DNA from: CAYRYU01 sp964428355
GTDB taxonomy: Bacteria > Muiribacteriota > Ozemobacteria > Ozemobacterales > Ozemobacteraceae
Assembly (NCBI GenBank): GCA_964428355.1
Contig: CAYRYU010000100.1
Span: 1-26,936 of the forward strand
DNA: 26,936 nucleotides
Reading direction: 5' to 3'
Part shown: positions 1 to 7,886 of the stretch, in pieces
Layout: every line of letters begins with the position of its first letter
How positions within the stretch are numbered: the stretch's first letter is position 1
Program-made: the position numbers and the translations under genes
Notes under the pieces: generated by a model
What the model was told of the DNA's origin: nothing
What the model saw: the letters and a program-made list of their open reading frames with translations, nothing else
Database searches by the model: none

Positions 1-980
1 CCGTAACAGGCTTCGGCGGCGGCCTTGCAGCCGCCCAGACACTTCATCTCCAGTTCGCAACCTCCGCAAATGGCCGGATGGGCGGTCATGAAGGAAGCAA
101 GTGCGGGGGACTCCCTGATGGTGTCGAAGGAGGAATCGCAGATGTTTCCCAGGAGCGTCGGGCTGTGGTTGCACGGGCGGATGTTCCCGGCGGGGTCCAT
201 CGTGAAGTAGGCCCTCTCCGTGCCCGCTCCGCAAAATCCGAAGGTGAGGTGCTCGAAACCCTTCAGTTCGAAAAGGCAGGGCGGCATCGCTATGGAACAG
301 CTGATCGGAATCTGGAATTGCTTGCCGAGCCTCTCCGCGATCGCGAGGGCCTCTTGCATCTCTTCGGGAGAGGCCTGCAGGAGATCGAGGTTTTCGAACC
401 CCCTTCCCCCGGGATTGAACCTGTTGAGCATGATTCCGTCAACCCCGAGTGCGAAGGCCAGTTCAATCGTTTCCGCCAGCGTCGGAAGGTTCAGCCTCGT
501 CGCGACGAAAACGGTCACAACCACTTCTCCGGCGAGTTTCAGGTCGGCGATCGCCTGGGTCACGCGGTCGAAGGCTCCCTGGAAACCGCTCATGCGGTCG
601 TGGATTTCCCGCTCGCAGGAGAGAAGCGGAAGCTCGAAGACCCCGATCTTGCGGCCTCTGAGCCATTGGATGTTCTTCTCCGTCAGAAGGCTGCCGTTGG
701 AAATCAGGTTGACGGTCGTTCCACGTCCGAGAAGATGCGAGACAATATCCCGCCAATCTTCCCGCAGGAGAGGCTCTCCGCCCGTAAGGGTGATGTGTGG
801 AATTCCTGTTTCGTTCAGGATCTTGTCGAGCATTGCCAGGGTCTCAGCCGTAGGAAGCTCGTCGCAATGGTAGGGTTTCCGGTTCTTCCAGACGTTGTAG
901 CAATGGAGACAATCGAAATTGCACCTGGCCGTCATTTCGAAGATGAGGCTTTGAAGCCTGGCACTCGGGGAAGAAGTCAT
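1..980 (-). CDS. Radical SAM/SPASM domain protein, partial (C-terminus beyond left edge)
   Basis: Open frame of 326 complete codons from ATG at 980, with no stop before the window edge. Visible motifs: radical SAM cluster C20-x3-C24-x2-C27 (CNFDCLHC), GGEP at 67-70, and a C-terminal SPASM domain with C250, C270, then C305-x2-C308-x5-C314-x3-C318 and C325. That pattern binds two auxiliary [4Fe-4S] clusters in the PqqE/anSME group. Known members modify peptide or protein side chains in the cytoplasm. The substrate cannot be read here. The start lies 3 bases after the stop of the upstream exported-protein gene, so the two are probably translationally coupled; the ribosome site (GAGAG) is weak. 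The two preceding genes each carry repeated conserved Cys motifs and are candidate substrates (inference). It could instead be a cofactor-synthesis SPASM enzyme. The family call is firm, the function is not. Confidence 0.9.
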   Translation of the reverse strand, partial: MTSSPSARLQSLIFEMTARCNFDCLHCYNVWKNRKPYHCDELPTAETLAMLDKILNETGIPHITLTGGEPLLREDWRDIVSHLLGRGTTVNLISNGSLLTEKNIQWLRGRKIGVFELPLLSCEREIHDRMSGFQGAFDRVTQAIADLKLAGEVVVTVFVATRLNLPTLAETIELAFALGVDGIMLNRFNPGGRGFENLDLLQASPEEMQEALAIAERLGKQFQIPISCSIAMPPCLFELKGFEHLTFGFCGAGTERAYFTMDPAGNIRPCNHSPTLLGNICDSSFDTIRESPALASFMTAHPAICGGCELEMKCLGGCKAAAEACY

Positions 981-983
981 CTC

Positions 984-2154
984 TCAACGACTCTGGCCCA
1001 GGACGCTCTTCAACTCATCGATCATTGCAGCCACGGTCTTTTCCAGCCCCACGGCCCTCTTCAGTTCGGATTCTTCGCCCTTCGCCGACCCACGGGCCTC
1101 CACCAGGATCTTCAGATCGCTTTCGAGAGCGGCAAGGACCCTGTCCCCCACGAGACGGTTCACTCTCTTTCCCTCCAGGACTTTCTGCAGGACGGGAAGC
1201 CGCTGGTCGAGGCGTTCCAATGACCTCTGCAAGGGGGTTATCATCATTCGCTTGTAGCACTCGACGTTGCTGTCGGAGGGAGGATCGATCCTGATGACCT
1301 CGCTGTTGAACTTCAGCTCGTTCTCCACCAGGTCGCTTTCGCCGGAAGAGAGAAGCTTTTTGGAAACCAGCATCTCGAGAGCTTTCCGGGCCTCGTTCGT
1401 TTCCTTGNNNNNNNNNNNNNNNNNNNNNNNNNNNNNNNNNNNNNNNNNNNNNNNNNNNNNNNNNNNNNNNNNNNNNNNNNNNNNNNNNNNNNNNNNNNNN
1501 NNNNNNNGTGGCGAGATCCTGCTCCATCCGGGAGAGGACCTTTTCGAACACGATGGGGGAAACCTTTCCCGACGAAAGTTTCTCGAGGCTCGGAAGCCGC
1601 TCTTCAAGCCTTCCAAGGCTGTCCCCGACGGGGGTGAACATCATGGGCTTGTAGCATGTCGCTCCCTTCATCTCCGTGGGTCTCTTCCTCTGGACCCCTT
1701 TTGCGAGGGACTCGAAATCGGCTTTCAGAAGTTTCCCCTCGTCAGTCGAAAGAGTCCCACGGCCCACAAGGGAATCTACCACCGAACCGGCACTTTCGAG
1801 GTCTGCCAGGAGCTTCTGCTTTCCCGCGCTGTCGAATGGGTAGTCCCCCTTCTTCCCGGAAGCTGCGGCATCGGCATCATCCCAGATGCGGGCCAGTTCG
1901 GAAATCTCGGGGGAAGCTTCCTGCCCGGAATTCTTCGTCCCCTCCAGGTTGGGGTTCCTGATCCAGTTCTCGGCCCTGGCGGGGGAGCCCTGGACGCCAA
2001 GGAGCCCCAGCAGGGTCAAGCCCCCGGCGACGAGTTTTCGCCACCAGGCGGGGCCCTGGGAGGCATTCCGCTTGTGATCAGGCCGAAGCACGAGGAGAAG
2101 GATGACGATCAGCGCTCCCAGGATGGAAACAGCTACCTCGATGGCTTTCTGCAT
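984..2154 (-). CDS. Membrane-anchored/exported two-repeat CY-motif protein, copy B (interrupted by assembly gap)
   Basis: Unrecognised family. Starts at ATG 2154 with GAGGAA 6 bases upstream; ends TGA at 984-986. Reads in one frame from 2154 to the N run and in a different frame after it, because the 100 N are a placeholder. Aligned to its upstream paralogue (2165-3505), the gap hides about 91 codons (~273 bp). The N-terminus has a hydrophobic helix (about residues 7-24), a short basic stretch, then WWRKL and a second Gly/Leu helix ending in a signal-peptidase-like PARAEN. A conserved ENWIRNPNL follows. The rest is two tandem repeats, each with one Cys: CYKPMMFTP in the first, CYKRMMITP in the second, followed by charged helical sequence. 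The radical SAM gene begins 3 bases downstream. I propose no function. Confidence 0.85.
1408..1507. other. Assembly gap (100 N) inside copy B
   Basis: Exactly 100 N, the usual scaffold placeholder. The flanking coding frames differ. By alignment to the adjacent paralogue, the missing stretch corresponds to about residues 216-306 of copy A, roughly 273 bp. The gap falls in the linker between the two protein repeats. Confidence 0.95.
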
Positions 2155-2164
2155 GCTCAGTTCC

Positions 2165-3505
2165 TCATTTGTCTTTTCCGAGAAGGGCTTTCAGTTGGTC
2201 GATCCGCCCGGCCGCTTCCTTTTCCATCTCCTCGGATTTCCTCAGGTCGGCTTCGGTCGCATCGGAACTTCCCCGGCTTTCCCGAAGGCTTTGGAGGTCC
2301 TTTTCCAGGGCGGCGAGAACTCTTTCACCGACGAGGGGGTTCAGCTTCCCGGCTGCAACGATCTTCCCAAGCAAGGGGAGGCGTTGGGCAAGTCGATCCA
2401 TGGTCATCTTCATCGGGCTGATGTACATCTGTTCGTAACATTCCACCTGTGAATCGGAGGGGGGATCGATCCTGATCGATTCTTGGTTGAACTCGAGTTC
2501 CTTCTTGACCAGGGTCCCTTCGTCGGAACCGAGAAGCCCTTTCGAAACCATTTCATCGAGTGCCTTCCCAGCCTCACCGCGCTCCTTTTCTTCGGCGTCA
2601 CGCTGCTTTTCGGTGGAGGGCTTTCCAAGCAGTGCTTCTTGAGCGGAAAAAGCCTCAGAAACCTCGTTCCAGGTTTGTGAAAACTCTGGGTTTGAAAACC
2701 CGGGTTGGGAATCGGGCCCTTTCGTTCCGGAGGGGGCTCCGGCGGAAGAAGTTGCCCTGATAACGGCGATTGCTTCCCTGACGCGCTTTTCGGTCTCGGC
2801 TGCCTTCGTCTCATCGATCTTTTCCATCTGATTAGGACCGTCTTTTCTGGCGGAAAGGGTTTTCAGGTCGAGTTCCATTTTTTCAAGCACCTTCCCCAGA
2901 ACCAGAGCCGAGACCTTGCCTGAAACCAACTTTTCGAGGTTCGGGAGGCGCTTTTCGAGGTTTTCCAGGCTGTCCCGGACGGGGGTGAACATCATGGGCT
3001 GGTAACATGTCGCGCCCTGCATTTCCGTGGGCCGCATCTCCCCGACTCCCGCTGCAAGTCTTCCCAGGTCAAGTTTCAAGAGTTCCCCTTCCGGCGAAGT
3101 GAGCAGGTTTCGGCTGACAAGCGTTTCAACCTGGCCAGCGGCTTTCTTCAGCTCGGCAAGAAGCTTGTCTTTTCCGGCCTGATCGAAGGGATATGGACCC
3201 CTCTTGTTGGTGGCGACGGCGTCGGCTTCGTCCCAGAGCCTGGCGATTTCGTCGATTTCGGGGGCCGATTCATCACCGGCCCCGTTGCCCTGGTCAAGGT
3301 TCGGGTTCTTCACCCAGTTCTCGGCCCCGGCCGGATCGCCCTGTATTCCAAGCAGGCCCAGAAGCGTAAGCCCGCCCGCGAGAAGTTTCCGCCACCACCC
3401 CGGGCCGTAGCAGACTCCTTGGGTCCGGGATGTTCTGAAAGCCAGAACCAGGATGACCGCAAGTGCTCCTAGCAAGGAGCAGACCAGCTCGAAGAACCTC
3501 TGCAT
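2165..3505 (-). CDS. Membrane-anchored/exported two-repeat CY-motif protein, copy A
   Basis: 446 residues, unrecognised family. ATG at 3505 follows GGGAGGG 7-8 bases upstream. First gene of a three-gene operon; 10 bases separate its stop from copy B. Hydrophobic segments lie at about 6-24 and 41-54, the second ending in PAGAEN like a signal peptidase I site; ENWVKNPNL (62-70) is shared with copy B. The mature part is an internal duplication: unit 1 (about 82-250) and unit 2 (about 273-442). Both begin PE(I/F) followed by an acidic helix with a Trp, contain (M/V)S(K/R)xLLxSxEG, one Cys motif (CYQPMMFTP at 167-175, CYEQMYISP at 356-364), then RLPxLxK and a VLxxxExDL helix. All four units of the two proteins keep C-Y-x-x-M-x-x-(S/T)-P. 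The N-terminus suggests an inner-membrane or periplasmic location. Function unknown. Confidence 0.88.
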   Translation of the reverse strand: MQRFFELVCSLLGALAVILVLAFRTSRTQGVCYGPGWWRKLLAGGLTLLGLLGIQGDPAGAENWVKNPNLDQGNGAGDESAPEIDEIARLWDEADAVATNKRGPYPFDQAGKDKLLAELKKAAGQVETLVSRNLLTSPEGELLKLDLGRLAAGVGEMRPTEMQGATCYQPMMFTPVRDSLENLEKRLPNLEKLVSGKVSALVLGKVLEKMELDLKTLSARKDGPNQMEKIDETKAAETEKRVREAIAVIRATSSAGAPSGTKGPDSQPGFSNPEFSQTWNEVSEAFSAQEALLGKPSTEKQRDAEEKERGEAGKALDEMVSKGLLGSDEGTLVKKELEFNQESIRIDPPSDSQVECYEQMYISPMKMTMDRLAQRLPLLGKIVAAGKLNPLVGERVLAALEKDLQSLRESRGSSDATEADLRKSEEMEKEAAGRIDQLKALLGKDK

Positions 3506-3592
3506 GGGAAGACCCTCCCAAATTCAAATCAGTCTCGGGGGGAGCGGAAAGAATCCCCGGGCCCTTTGGTTCCACCTTCCGGACTTGCTTTC

Positions 3593-3621
3593 AGGATATC
3601 GGTCACCCCTGGCGTAGTCAA
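3593..3621 (-). promoter_or_regulatory. Sigma-70-like promoter of the CY-motif/radical SAM operon
   Basis: On the minus strand TTGACT (3621-3616), a 17-bp spacer and TATCCT (3598-3593). The predicted start near 3586 gives an ~80-base leader ahead of copy A. The -35 matches consensus at 5 of 6 positions, the -10 at 4 of 6. Confidence 0.65.
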
Positions 3622-3678
3622 GGTGTGATCTCGAAACCCCCGCGGGGAGTTCGCACCTCCGCCGAAGCAATCGATCTG

Positions 3679-3687
3679 TGGTATCCT
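3679..3687 (+). promoter_or_regulatory. Possible extended -10 promoter for lgt
   Basis: TGG followed by TATCCT ends 7 bases before the lgt ATG, with no recognisable -35 and no Shine-Dalgarno sequence in front of the ATG (the preceding bases are all C). This spacing would place transcription start at or next to the ATG, i.e. a leaderless mRNA. Motif evidence only. Confidence 0.35.
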
Positions 3688-3694
3688 TGCCCCC

Positions 3695-4519
3695 ATGCAT
3701 CCGATTCTTTTCGAGTGGGGTCCCATCCGGATCGGGTCCTATGGGCTTCTTCTGACCTTGGCTTTCCTTTCCGCGATTTACATCACGAACCGGGAGTTCC
3801 GAAAGAACGGTGTCGACGTCTCCCTCGCCTGGGACATCTACCTTCTGGCGATATTGGGTGGAATCGGAGGGTCGAAGATCCTCTACATCATCGAGAATTT
3901 CGGGACGTTCTGCCAGATGCCCCTGAAAATGGCCTTCAGCCCGGCGGGTTTCTCCGTGATCGGCGGATATCTGCTTGCCGTATTCCTTTCCGCCATCAGG
4001 ATAAAAAAGGAGGGGAAACCGTTCCTCCTCATCGCGGATCTTACCGCCCCGGGGCTTGCGATCGGCTACGCCGTGGGTCGCCTGGGGTGCATCGCCGCGG
4101 GAGACGGTTGTTACGGTCTTCCCACCACGATCTGGTGCGCGATGCACTTCCCCAACGGGCTCGTTCCCACCCTGAGCGCTAAAAACCCGCTCCTGGCAAA
4201 GCTGTTTCTCCAGCAGTTCCCGGGACAACCTCTTCCGGTCGATATCGGAGTCCACCCGACCCCGCTTTATGAATCCCTGTCACAATCAATCCTTCTCGGG
4301 ATCCTCCTGTCAGGTAACTGGACGATGGGACCGGGGAGAAGGTTCGCCTTTTTTCTGGGATGGTTCGGGATTTCCCGGTTCCTGGTCGAGTTCATCAGGT
4401 TGAATCCGATCTGGAGGGCGGGCCTCACCTCTGATCAATGGCTCTCGATCGGCATTGTACTCACGGCGGTAATCGTGGTTTTGTTCCCGCGTTTCAGGAA
4501 GCCGTATGCCCAGTCTTGA
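3695..4519 (+). CDS. lgt: Prolipoprotein diacylglyceryl transferase
   Basis: 274 residues, normal length for Lgt. The enzyme transfers diacylglycerol from phosphatidylglycerol to the lipobox cysteine of prolipoproteins in the inner membrane, the first step of lipoprotein maturation. Visible: N-terminal HPI...GPIxIxxYG typical of the family, about seven hydrophobic segments, the GRLGC signature at 128-132 followed by GDGCYG, the HPTPLYES motif at 187-194, and SRFLVEFIR at 227-235. The GRLGC-type signature, rather than GRIGNF, resembles Gram-positive and deltaproteobacterial Lgt versions. The end overlaps the downstream photolyase start by 14 bases, so the two are co-transcribed. No Shine-Dalgarno sequence precedes the ATG. 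Confidence 0.96.
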   Translation: MHPILFEWGPIRIGSYGLLLTLAFLSAIYITNREFRKNGVDVSLAWDIYLLAILGGIGGSKILYIIENFGTFCQMPLKMAFSPAGFSVIGGYLLAVFLSAIRIKKEGKPFLLIADLTAPGLAIGYAVGRLGCIAAGDGCYGLPTTIWCAMHFPNGLVPTLSAKNPLLAKLFLQQFPGQPLPVDIGVHPTPLYESLSQSILLGILLSGNWTMGPGRRFAFFLGWFGISRFLVEFIRLNPIWRAGLTSDQWLSIGIVLTAVIVVLFPRFRKPYAQS

Positions 4520-5270
4520 ATCGATGAACCTCTCCCGGGTCAATCAGTTGAGGGAAGGCCGCGACGGAGGAGGTGCGGTTTTCTACTGGATGTCCCGCGA
4601 CGTGCGTTCCGAGGACAACTGGGCGCTTCTTTTCGCCCAGGCCGAGTCCCTTGCAAGGAAACGGCCGCTCGGCGTTGTCTTCTGCCTCGCCCCCGCCTTT
4701 CTGAACGCGACGCATCGGGCCTACGACTTCCTGCTGCGCGGGCTCCGTGAAACCGCCGAGGAGCTTTCCCGGAAAGGCATCGCGTTTTTCCTGGTTCTCG
4801 GGGACCCCGGAGAGGAGATTCCCCGCTTTCTCGCCCCGTATCGTCCGGCGGCCCTCTTCACGGACTTCTGCCCCCTCCGGATCAGGAGGAGGTGGATTTC
4901 CCTCGTCGAAATGGGGGTTTCCTGTCCGGTTTTCGAGGTGGATGCCCATAATGTCGTTCCCTGTCGGCTGGCTTCATCGAANNNNNNNNNNNNNNNNNNN
5001 NNNNNNNNNNNNNNNNNNNNNNNNNNNNNNNNNNNNNNNNNNNNNNNNNNNNNNNNNNNNNNNNNNNNNNNNNNNNNNNNNCTCAACGACCGCTACGAGC
5101 TGGACGGCCGTGACCCCAGCGGCTACACCGGCATCGCCTGGAGCATCGGTGGGGTCCACGACCGCGCCTGGAGCGAGCGCCCGGTCTTCGGAAAGGTCCG
5201 CTTCATGAGCGCCGCCGGCGCCCGCCGCAAATTCAATTGTGCCACATTACCGTTTTTTTCGAAGGCCTGA
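4506..5270 (+). CDS. phr: Class II deoxyribodipyrimidine photolyase, interrupted by gap and altered at its 3' end
   Basis: Light-driven repair of cyclobutane pyrimidine dimers. The first 159 residues are the class II antenna-side alpha/beta domain: FYWMSRDVRSEDNWALL, VFCLAPAFLNAT, DFCPLR and VDAHNVVPC all match the family. After the 100-N gap the last part LNDRYELDGRDPSGY, GIAWSIGGVHDRAW and ERPVFGKVRFMS is the class II C-terminal FAD-domain signature. Class II enzymes are about 440-480 residues, so roughly 250 residues (~750 bp) are hidden by the 100 N; the frame agreement across it is chance. After ARRKF, where relatives continue with about 10-20 more residues, this frame runs into a noncoding repeat and stops at 5270 with an unrelated tail. 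AGGAA before ATG 4506 supports the start. The part after the gap uses CGC/AGC/GGC codons more than the part before it. May be a slightly truncated, possibly still active, gene. Confidence 0.88.
   Translation: MPSLESMNLSRVNQLREGRDGGGAVFYWMSRDVRSEDNWALLFAQAESLARKRPLGVVFCLAPAFLNATHRAYDFLLRGLRETAEELSRKGIAFFLVLGDPGEEIPRFLAPYRPAALFTDFCPLRIRRRWISLVEMGVSCPVFEVDAHNVVPCRLASSXXXXXXXXXXXXXXXXXXXXXXXXXXXXXXXXXXLNDRYELDGRDPSGYTGIAWSIGGVHDRAWSERPVFGKVRFMSAAGARRKFNCATLPFFSKA
4982..5081. other. Assembly gap (100 N) inside photolyase gene
   Basis: Exactly 100 N. The residues before and after it are from the N-terminal third and the extreme C-terminus of a class II photolyase, so the true missing length is probably about 750 bp. 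Confidence 0.95.
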
Positions 5271-5307
5271 GATCAGCATTTGCCACAGGTAAAGTGTCCC
5301 CAATAAA
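5242..5307. repeat. Interspersed 66-bp repeat, copy 1
   Basis: Matches 5360-5425 without indels, 48 of 66 positions by hand alignment, offset 118 bp. Conserved ends: CCACATTACCG at the left and TGTCCCCAATAAA at the right, with GGCCTGA-ATCAG in the middle. On the other strand the right end reads TTTATTGGGGACA, a sequence type often found in REP-like repeats near REP-associated transposases (family resemblance only). It supplies the last codons of the photolyase frame. Confidence 0.7.
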
Positions 5308-5359
5308 CGGGAGATTTCCTATCCACCCTATCGATGGATTGGGAATCAAAAAATCGGCA

Positions 5360-5425
5360 CCACATTACCGGTTTTTCTCTTGGCCTGATATCAGGGTTTT
5401 CGGGGAGCAACCTGTCCCCAATAAA
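5360..5425. repeat. Interspersed 66-bp repeat, copy 2
   Basis: Second copy of the repeat at 5242-5307. It contains the perfect palindrome CCTGATATCAGG (on the reverse strand) and, beside the GGGGACA end, a short GGGGA/TCCCC hairpin that copy 1 lacks. It lies 22 bases beyond the dapL stop. The 46-48 bases between the copies hold no gene. Confidence 0.7.
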
Positions 5426-5447
5426 AAGATGGACGCATTTCCGCCGT

Positions 5448-6617
5448 TCAAGCCAGGGAACCGAGGCGTTCGTCGAGCTGGCGGATGACTTCGACGGGCT
5501 GGGTGAGCGCGAAACGGATGTAGCCTTCACCATGATCACCAAAGCCGGATCCCGGAGTGGTGACTATCCCGGTCTTTTCGAGGAGGTTCATGGTCCATTC
5601 TTTCGAGGAAACACCCTTCGGGCATTTGGCCCAGACGTAGAAAGCCCCCTCGGGGGGAATGACTTCCCATCCGCGCCTCTTCAGGATCTCGACAAGGGAA
5701 TCCCGGCGCGCGCGATAAGTTCCGATCAAGGATTCCATGAAGGGGCCGATCTTTCCAAGGCCTTCCGCGCATGCGAGCTGGATCGCCTCGAAGGTTCCGG
5801 AGTCGACGTTGGTCTTCATCTTGAGCAGTCCGCCGATCAGGTCGGCGTTTCCCACCACGAATCCAACTCTCCAGCCTGTCATGTTGAAGGTCTTGCTGAA
5901 CGAGTGGAACTCGACGACGACGTCCTTTCCTCCGGGAAGGCCGAGAAGACTCATCCGTTTCGCGGGATCATAGACCAATTCGGCGTAGGCCGCGTCGGAC
6001 ACGATTATCACTCCGTGCTTCCGAGCCCAGGCGATGGTCTCGGTCAGCTTTTCCCGAGAGGGAATGACCCCGGTCGGGTTGTTTGGGTAGTTCAGGTAGA
6101 GCGCCTTCGCTTTCCCGAGAACCTTTTCGGGGACTTCAGACAGATCGGGAAAGAAACCATTCCTTTCTTCCAGGGGTAGCCCGACAGCCTCACCGCCGGA
6201 AAAAAGCGTGGTCGTGCGGTAGACAGGGTATCCCGGGTCGGGGACCAGAGCGACGTCACCTGGATCGATATAGGTCCAGGAGAAATGTGCCAGTCCCTCC
6301 TTCGAACCGATCAGGGCCATCACCTCCCGGTCGGGGTCGAGAGAGACCTGAAACCGGTTCTTCATGTATTCCACGACGGCCTTCCGGAACCTTGTACATC
6401 CTTCATAAGCCGGGTATTTCTGGTTCTCGTTCTTTCCCATCTCCCTTGCCATCGCTTCCACGATGAAAGACGGGGTGGGAAGATCGGGATCCCCAATTCC
6501 CAGGTTCAGGAGAGATTTCCCCGCTGCGGTCAGGGCCCTCTTCTTGTCGTCGATTTCCTTGAAGAGGTAAGGGGGAAGGTCGAGGATTCTCTTTGCGGGT
6601 TTCATTTTAGCGGTCAT
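5448..6617 (-). CDS. dapL: LL-diaminopimelate aminotransferase (DapL-like)
   Basis: 389 residues, fold type I PLP aminotransferase. It converts tetrahydrodipicolinate directly to LL-diaminopimelate using glutamate, bypassing the acylated intermediates. Visible: PPYLFKEID near the N-terminus, LGIGDPDLPTP (39-49), NYPNNPTG (176-183), SDAAYAE, the PLP lysine K242 in SFSKTFNMTGWRVG, NVDSG-FEAIQ typical of the DapL group, and GYIRFAL near the end with the carboxylate-binding Arg. The ATG at 6617 overlaps the lysC stop as ATGA, with a GAGAGAG purine stretch upstream; M5 is an alternative start. Adjacent lysC and lysA strongly support the DapL assignment over a general aspartate aminotransferase. 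Confidence 0.9.
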   Translation of the reverse strand: MTAKMKPAKRILDLPPYLFKEIDDKKRALTAAGKSLLNLGIGDPDLPTPSFIVEAMAREMGKNENQKYPAYEGCTRFRKAVVEYMKNRFQVSLDPDREVMALIGSKEGLAHFSWTYIDPGDVALVPDPGYPVYRTTTLFSGGEAVGLPLEERNGFFPDLSEVPEKVLGKAKALYLNYPNNPTGVIPSREKLTETIAWARKHGVIIVSDAAYAELVYDPAKRMSLLGLPGGKDVVVEFHSFSKTFNMTGWRVGFVVGNADLIGGLLKMKTNVDSGTFEAIQLACAEGLGKIGPFMESLIGTYRARRDSLVEILKRRGWEVIPPEGAFYVWAKCPKGVSSKEWTMNLLEKTGIVTTPGSGFGDHGEGYIRFALTQPVEVIRQLDERLGSLA

Positions 6618-7885
6618 TTTTTCTCTCTCGCTTTCTGCGATTTGCGCACACTGCGTCGTTCAGGGACAGAATCCATCTCGAACGCCTCATAGATGGCGGC
6701 CAGTGCCCTGTCCAGGTCGTTCTCGGGGATGACGCACGAGACCTTGATCTCGGATGTCGAGATCAGGTTGATGTTGACGTTGGCCCGGGCGAGGGCCTCG
6801 AACATCCTGGCGGCCACTCCCGGGTGGGAGCGCATTCCGGCTCCCACTATCGAAACCTTTGCGATGGCGACATCCGAGATCACGTCTCCGTATCCCTGGC
6901 GTTGGGACATTTCCCTGAGGATCTGCACCCCTTTGTCGAGATCGGACCTTGGGAGCGTGAAGCTGAGGTCGGTGAGCCCCCCTCGTGTCTTGTTGAGGAC
7001 AATGACGTCGACATTGATCTCTGCAGCCGCGAGAGCCGAGAAGATCCCGCCGGCGATTCCGGGGCGGTCGGGAATGTCGAGAACGGAGACCTTTGCCTCC
7101 GCCACGTCATAGGTGATTCCGCAGACTTCGGCTTTTTCCATGCAGGGCTCTTCCTCCTTGATCCAGGTGCCTTCCTGGTCGCTGAAACTGGACCTGACAT
7201 GCAGGGGAACCTTGTGCTTCATCGCGCATTCCACTGCGCGCGGGTGAAGAACCTTCGCTCCGAGGCTGGACAGCTCGAGCATTTCCTCGTAGGAAAGCGA
7301 TTCGAGCCGCCGTGCCTGGGGAATCTTCTTGGGGTTGGCGGTATAGATCCCATCCTCGTCGGTGAGCTTCTCGCAGACCTTGGCTTTCAGAGCCGCGGCA
7401 AGGGCGACCGCAGTGATGTCAGACCCTCCGCGACCGAGGGTCGTTATCTCGAAAGCATCCGTCATCCCCTGGAAACCCGCGACGATGACGACCGAGCCCG
7501 CGGAAAGGGCTTCCCGGATCTTCCCGGCTTGCGCAACCTTTTCGATCCGGGCTTTCGTGTGTGATGAAGAGGTGATGATCCCGACCTGTTGGCCGGTGTA
7601 GGATATTGCTTTTCCGCCGAGCGACTGGATGGCCATGGCCAGGAGTGCGCAGCTTGCCTGCTCCCCCGTTGCGACAAGCATGTCCAGCTCCCTGTCGGGA
7701 GGGCGTCGGCAGATCCTCTCCGCGAGCTTGATCAGCTTGTTCGTTGTGGTTCCCATCGCCGAGATCACTACCACCACGTCGTTCCCTTCCGCTCTCGTGG
7801 CAACGACACGTTTGGCAACCCTCAGGATCAGCTCGGGTGTGGCCACCGAGCTTCCTCCATACTTCTGGACGATCAGGGGCTTCAT
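6614..7885 (-). CDS. lysC: Aspartate kinase
   Basis: 423 residues. Phosphorylates aspartate, committing it to lysine, diaminopimelate, methionine and threonine synthesis. KYGGSSV at 8-14, then ATGEQ, GRGGSD, LTDEDGIYTANP and SLGAKVLHPRAVE are diagnostic. The last ~150 residues form two ACT domains, the usual site of feedback inhibition by lysine and/or threonine. The start is set at ATG 7885 (MKPLIVQKYGG), not the longer in-frame extension to 7966, because the extension lies inside lysA and the family begins just before KYGGSS. One base separates it from the lysA stop, and its end overlaps dapL by ATGA. The CEKLTDEDG segment, usually CEIYTDVDG, is a small deviation. Confidence 0.95.
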   Translation of the reverse strand: MKPLIVQKYGGSSVATPELILRVAKRVVATRAEGNDVVVVISAMGTTTNKLIKLAERICRRPPDRELDMLVATGEQASCALLAMAIQSLGGKAISYTGQQVGIITSSSHTKARIEKVAQAGKIREALSAGSVVIVAGFQGMTDAFEITTLGRGGSDITAVALAAALKAKVCEKLTDEDGIYTANPKKIPQARRLESLSYEEMLELSSLGAKVLHPRAVECAMKHKVPLHVRSSFSDQEGTWIKEEEPCMEKAEVCGITYDVAEAKVSVLDIPDRPGIAGGIFSALAAAEINVDVIVLNKTRGGLTDLSFTLPRSDLDKGVQILREMSQRQGYGDVISDVAIAKVSIVGAGMRSHPGVAARMFEALARANVNINLISTSEIKVSCVIPENDLDRALAAIYEAFEMDSVPERRSVRKSQKAREKK

Positions 7886-7886
7886 T

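Noticed and set aside
5242..5425. CRISPR-like pair of repeats
   Set aside because: Only two copies, 66 bp long, 73% identical, and no cas genes; interspersed REP-like repeats fit better.
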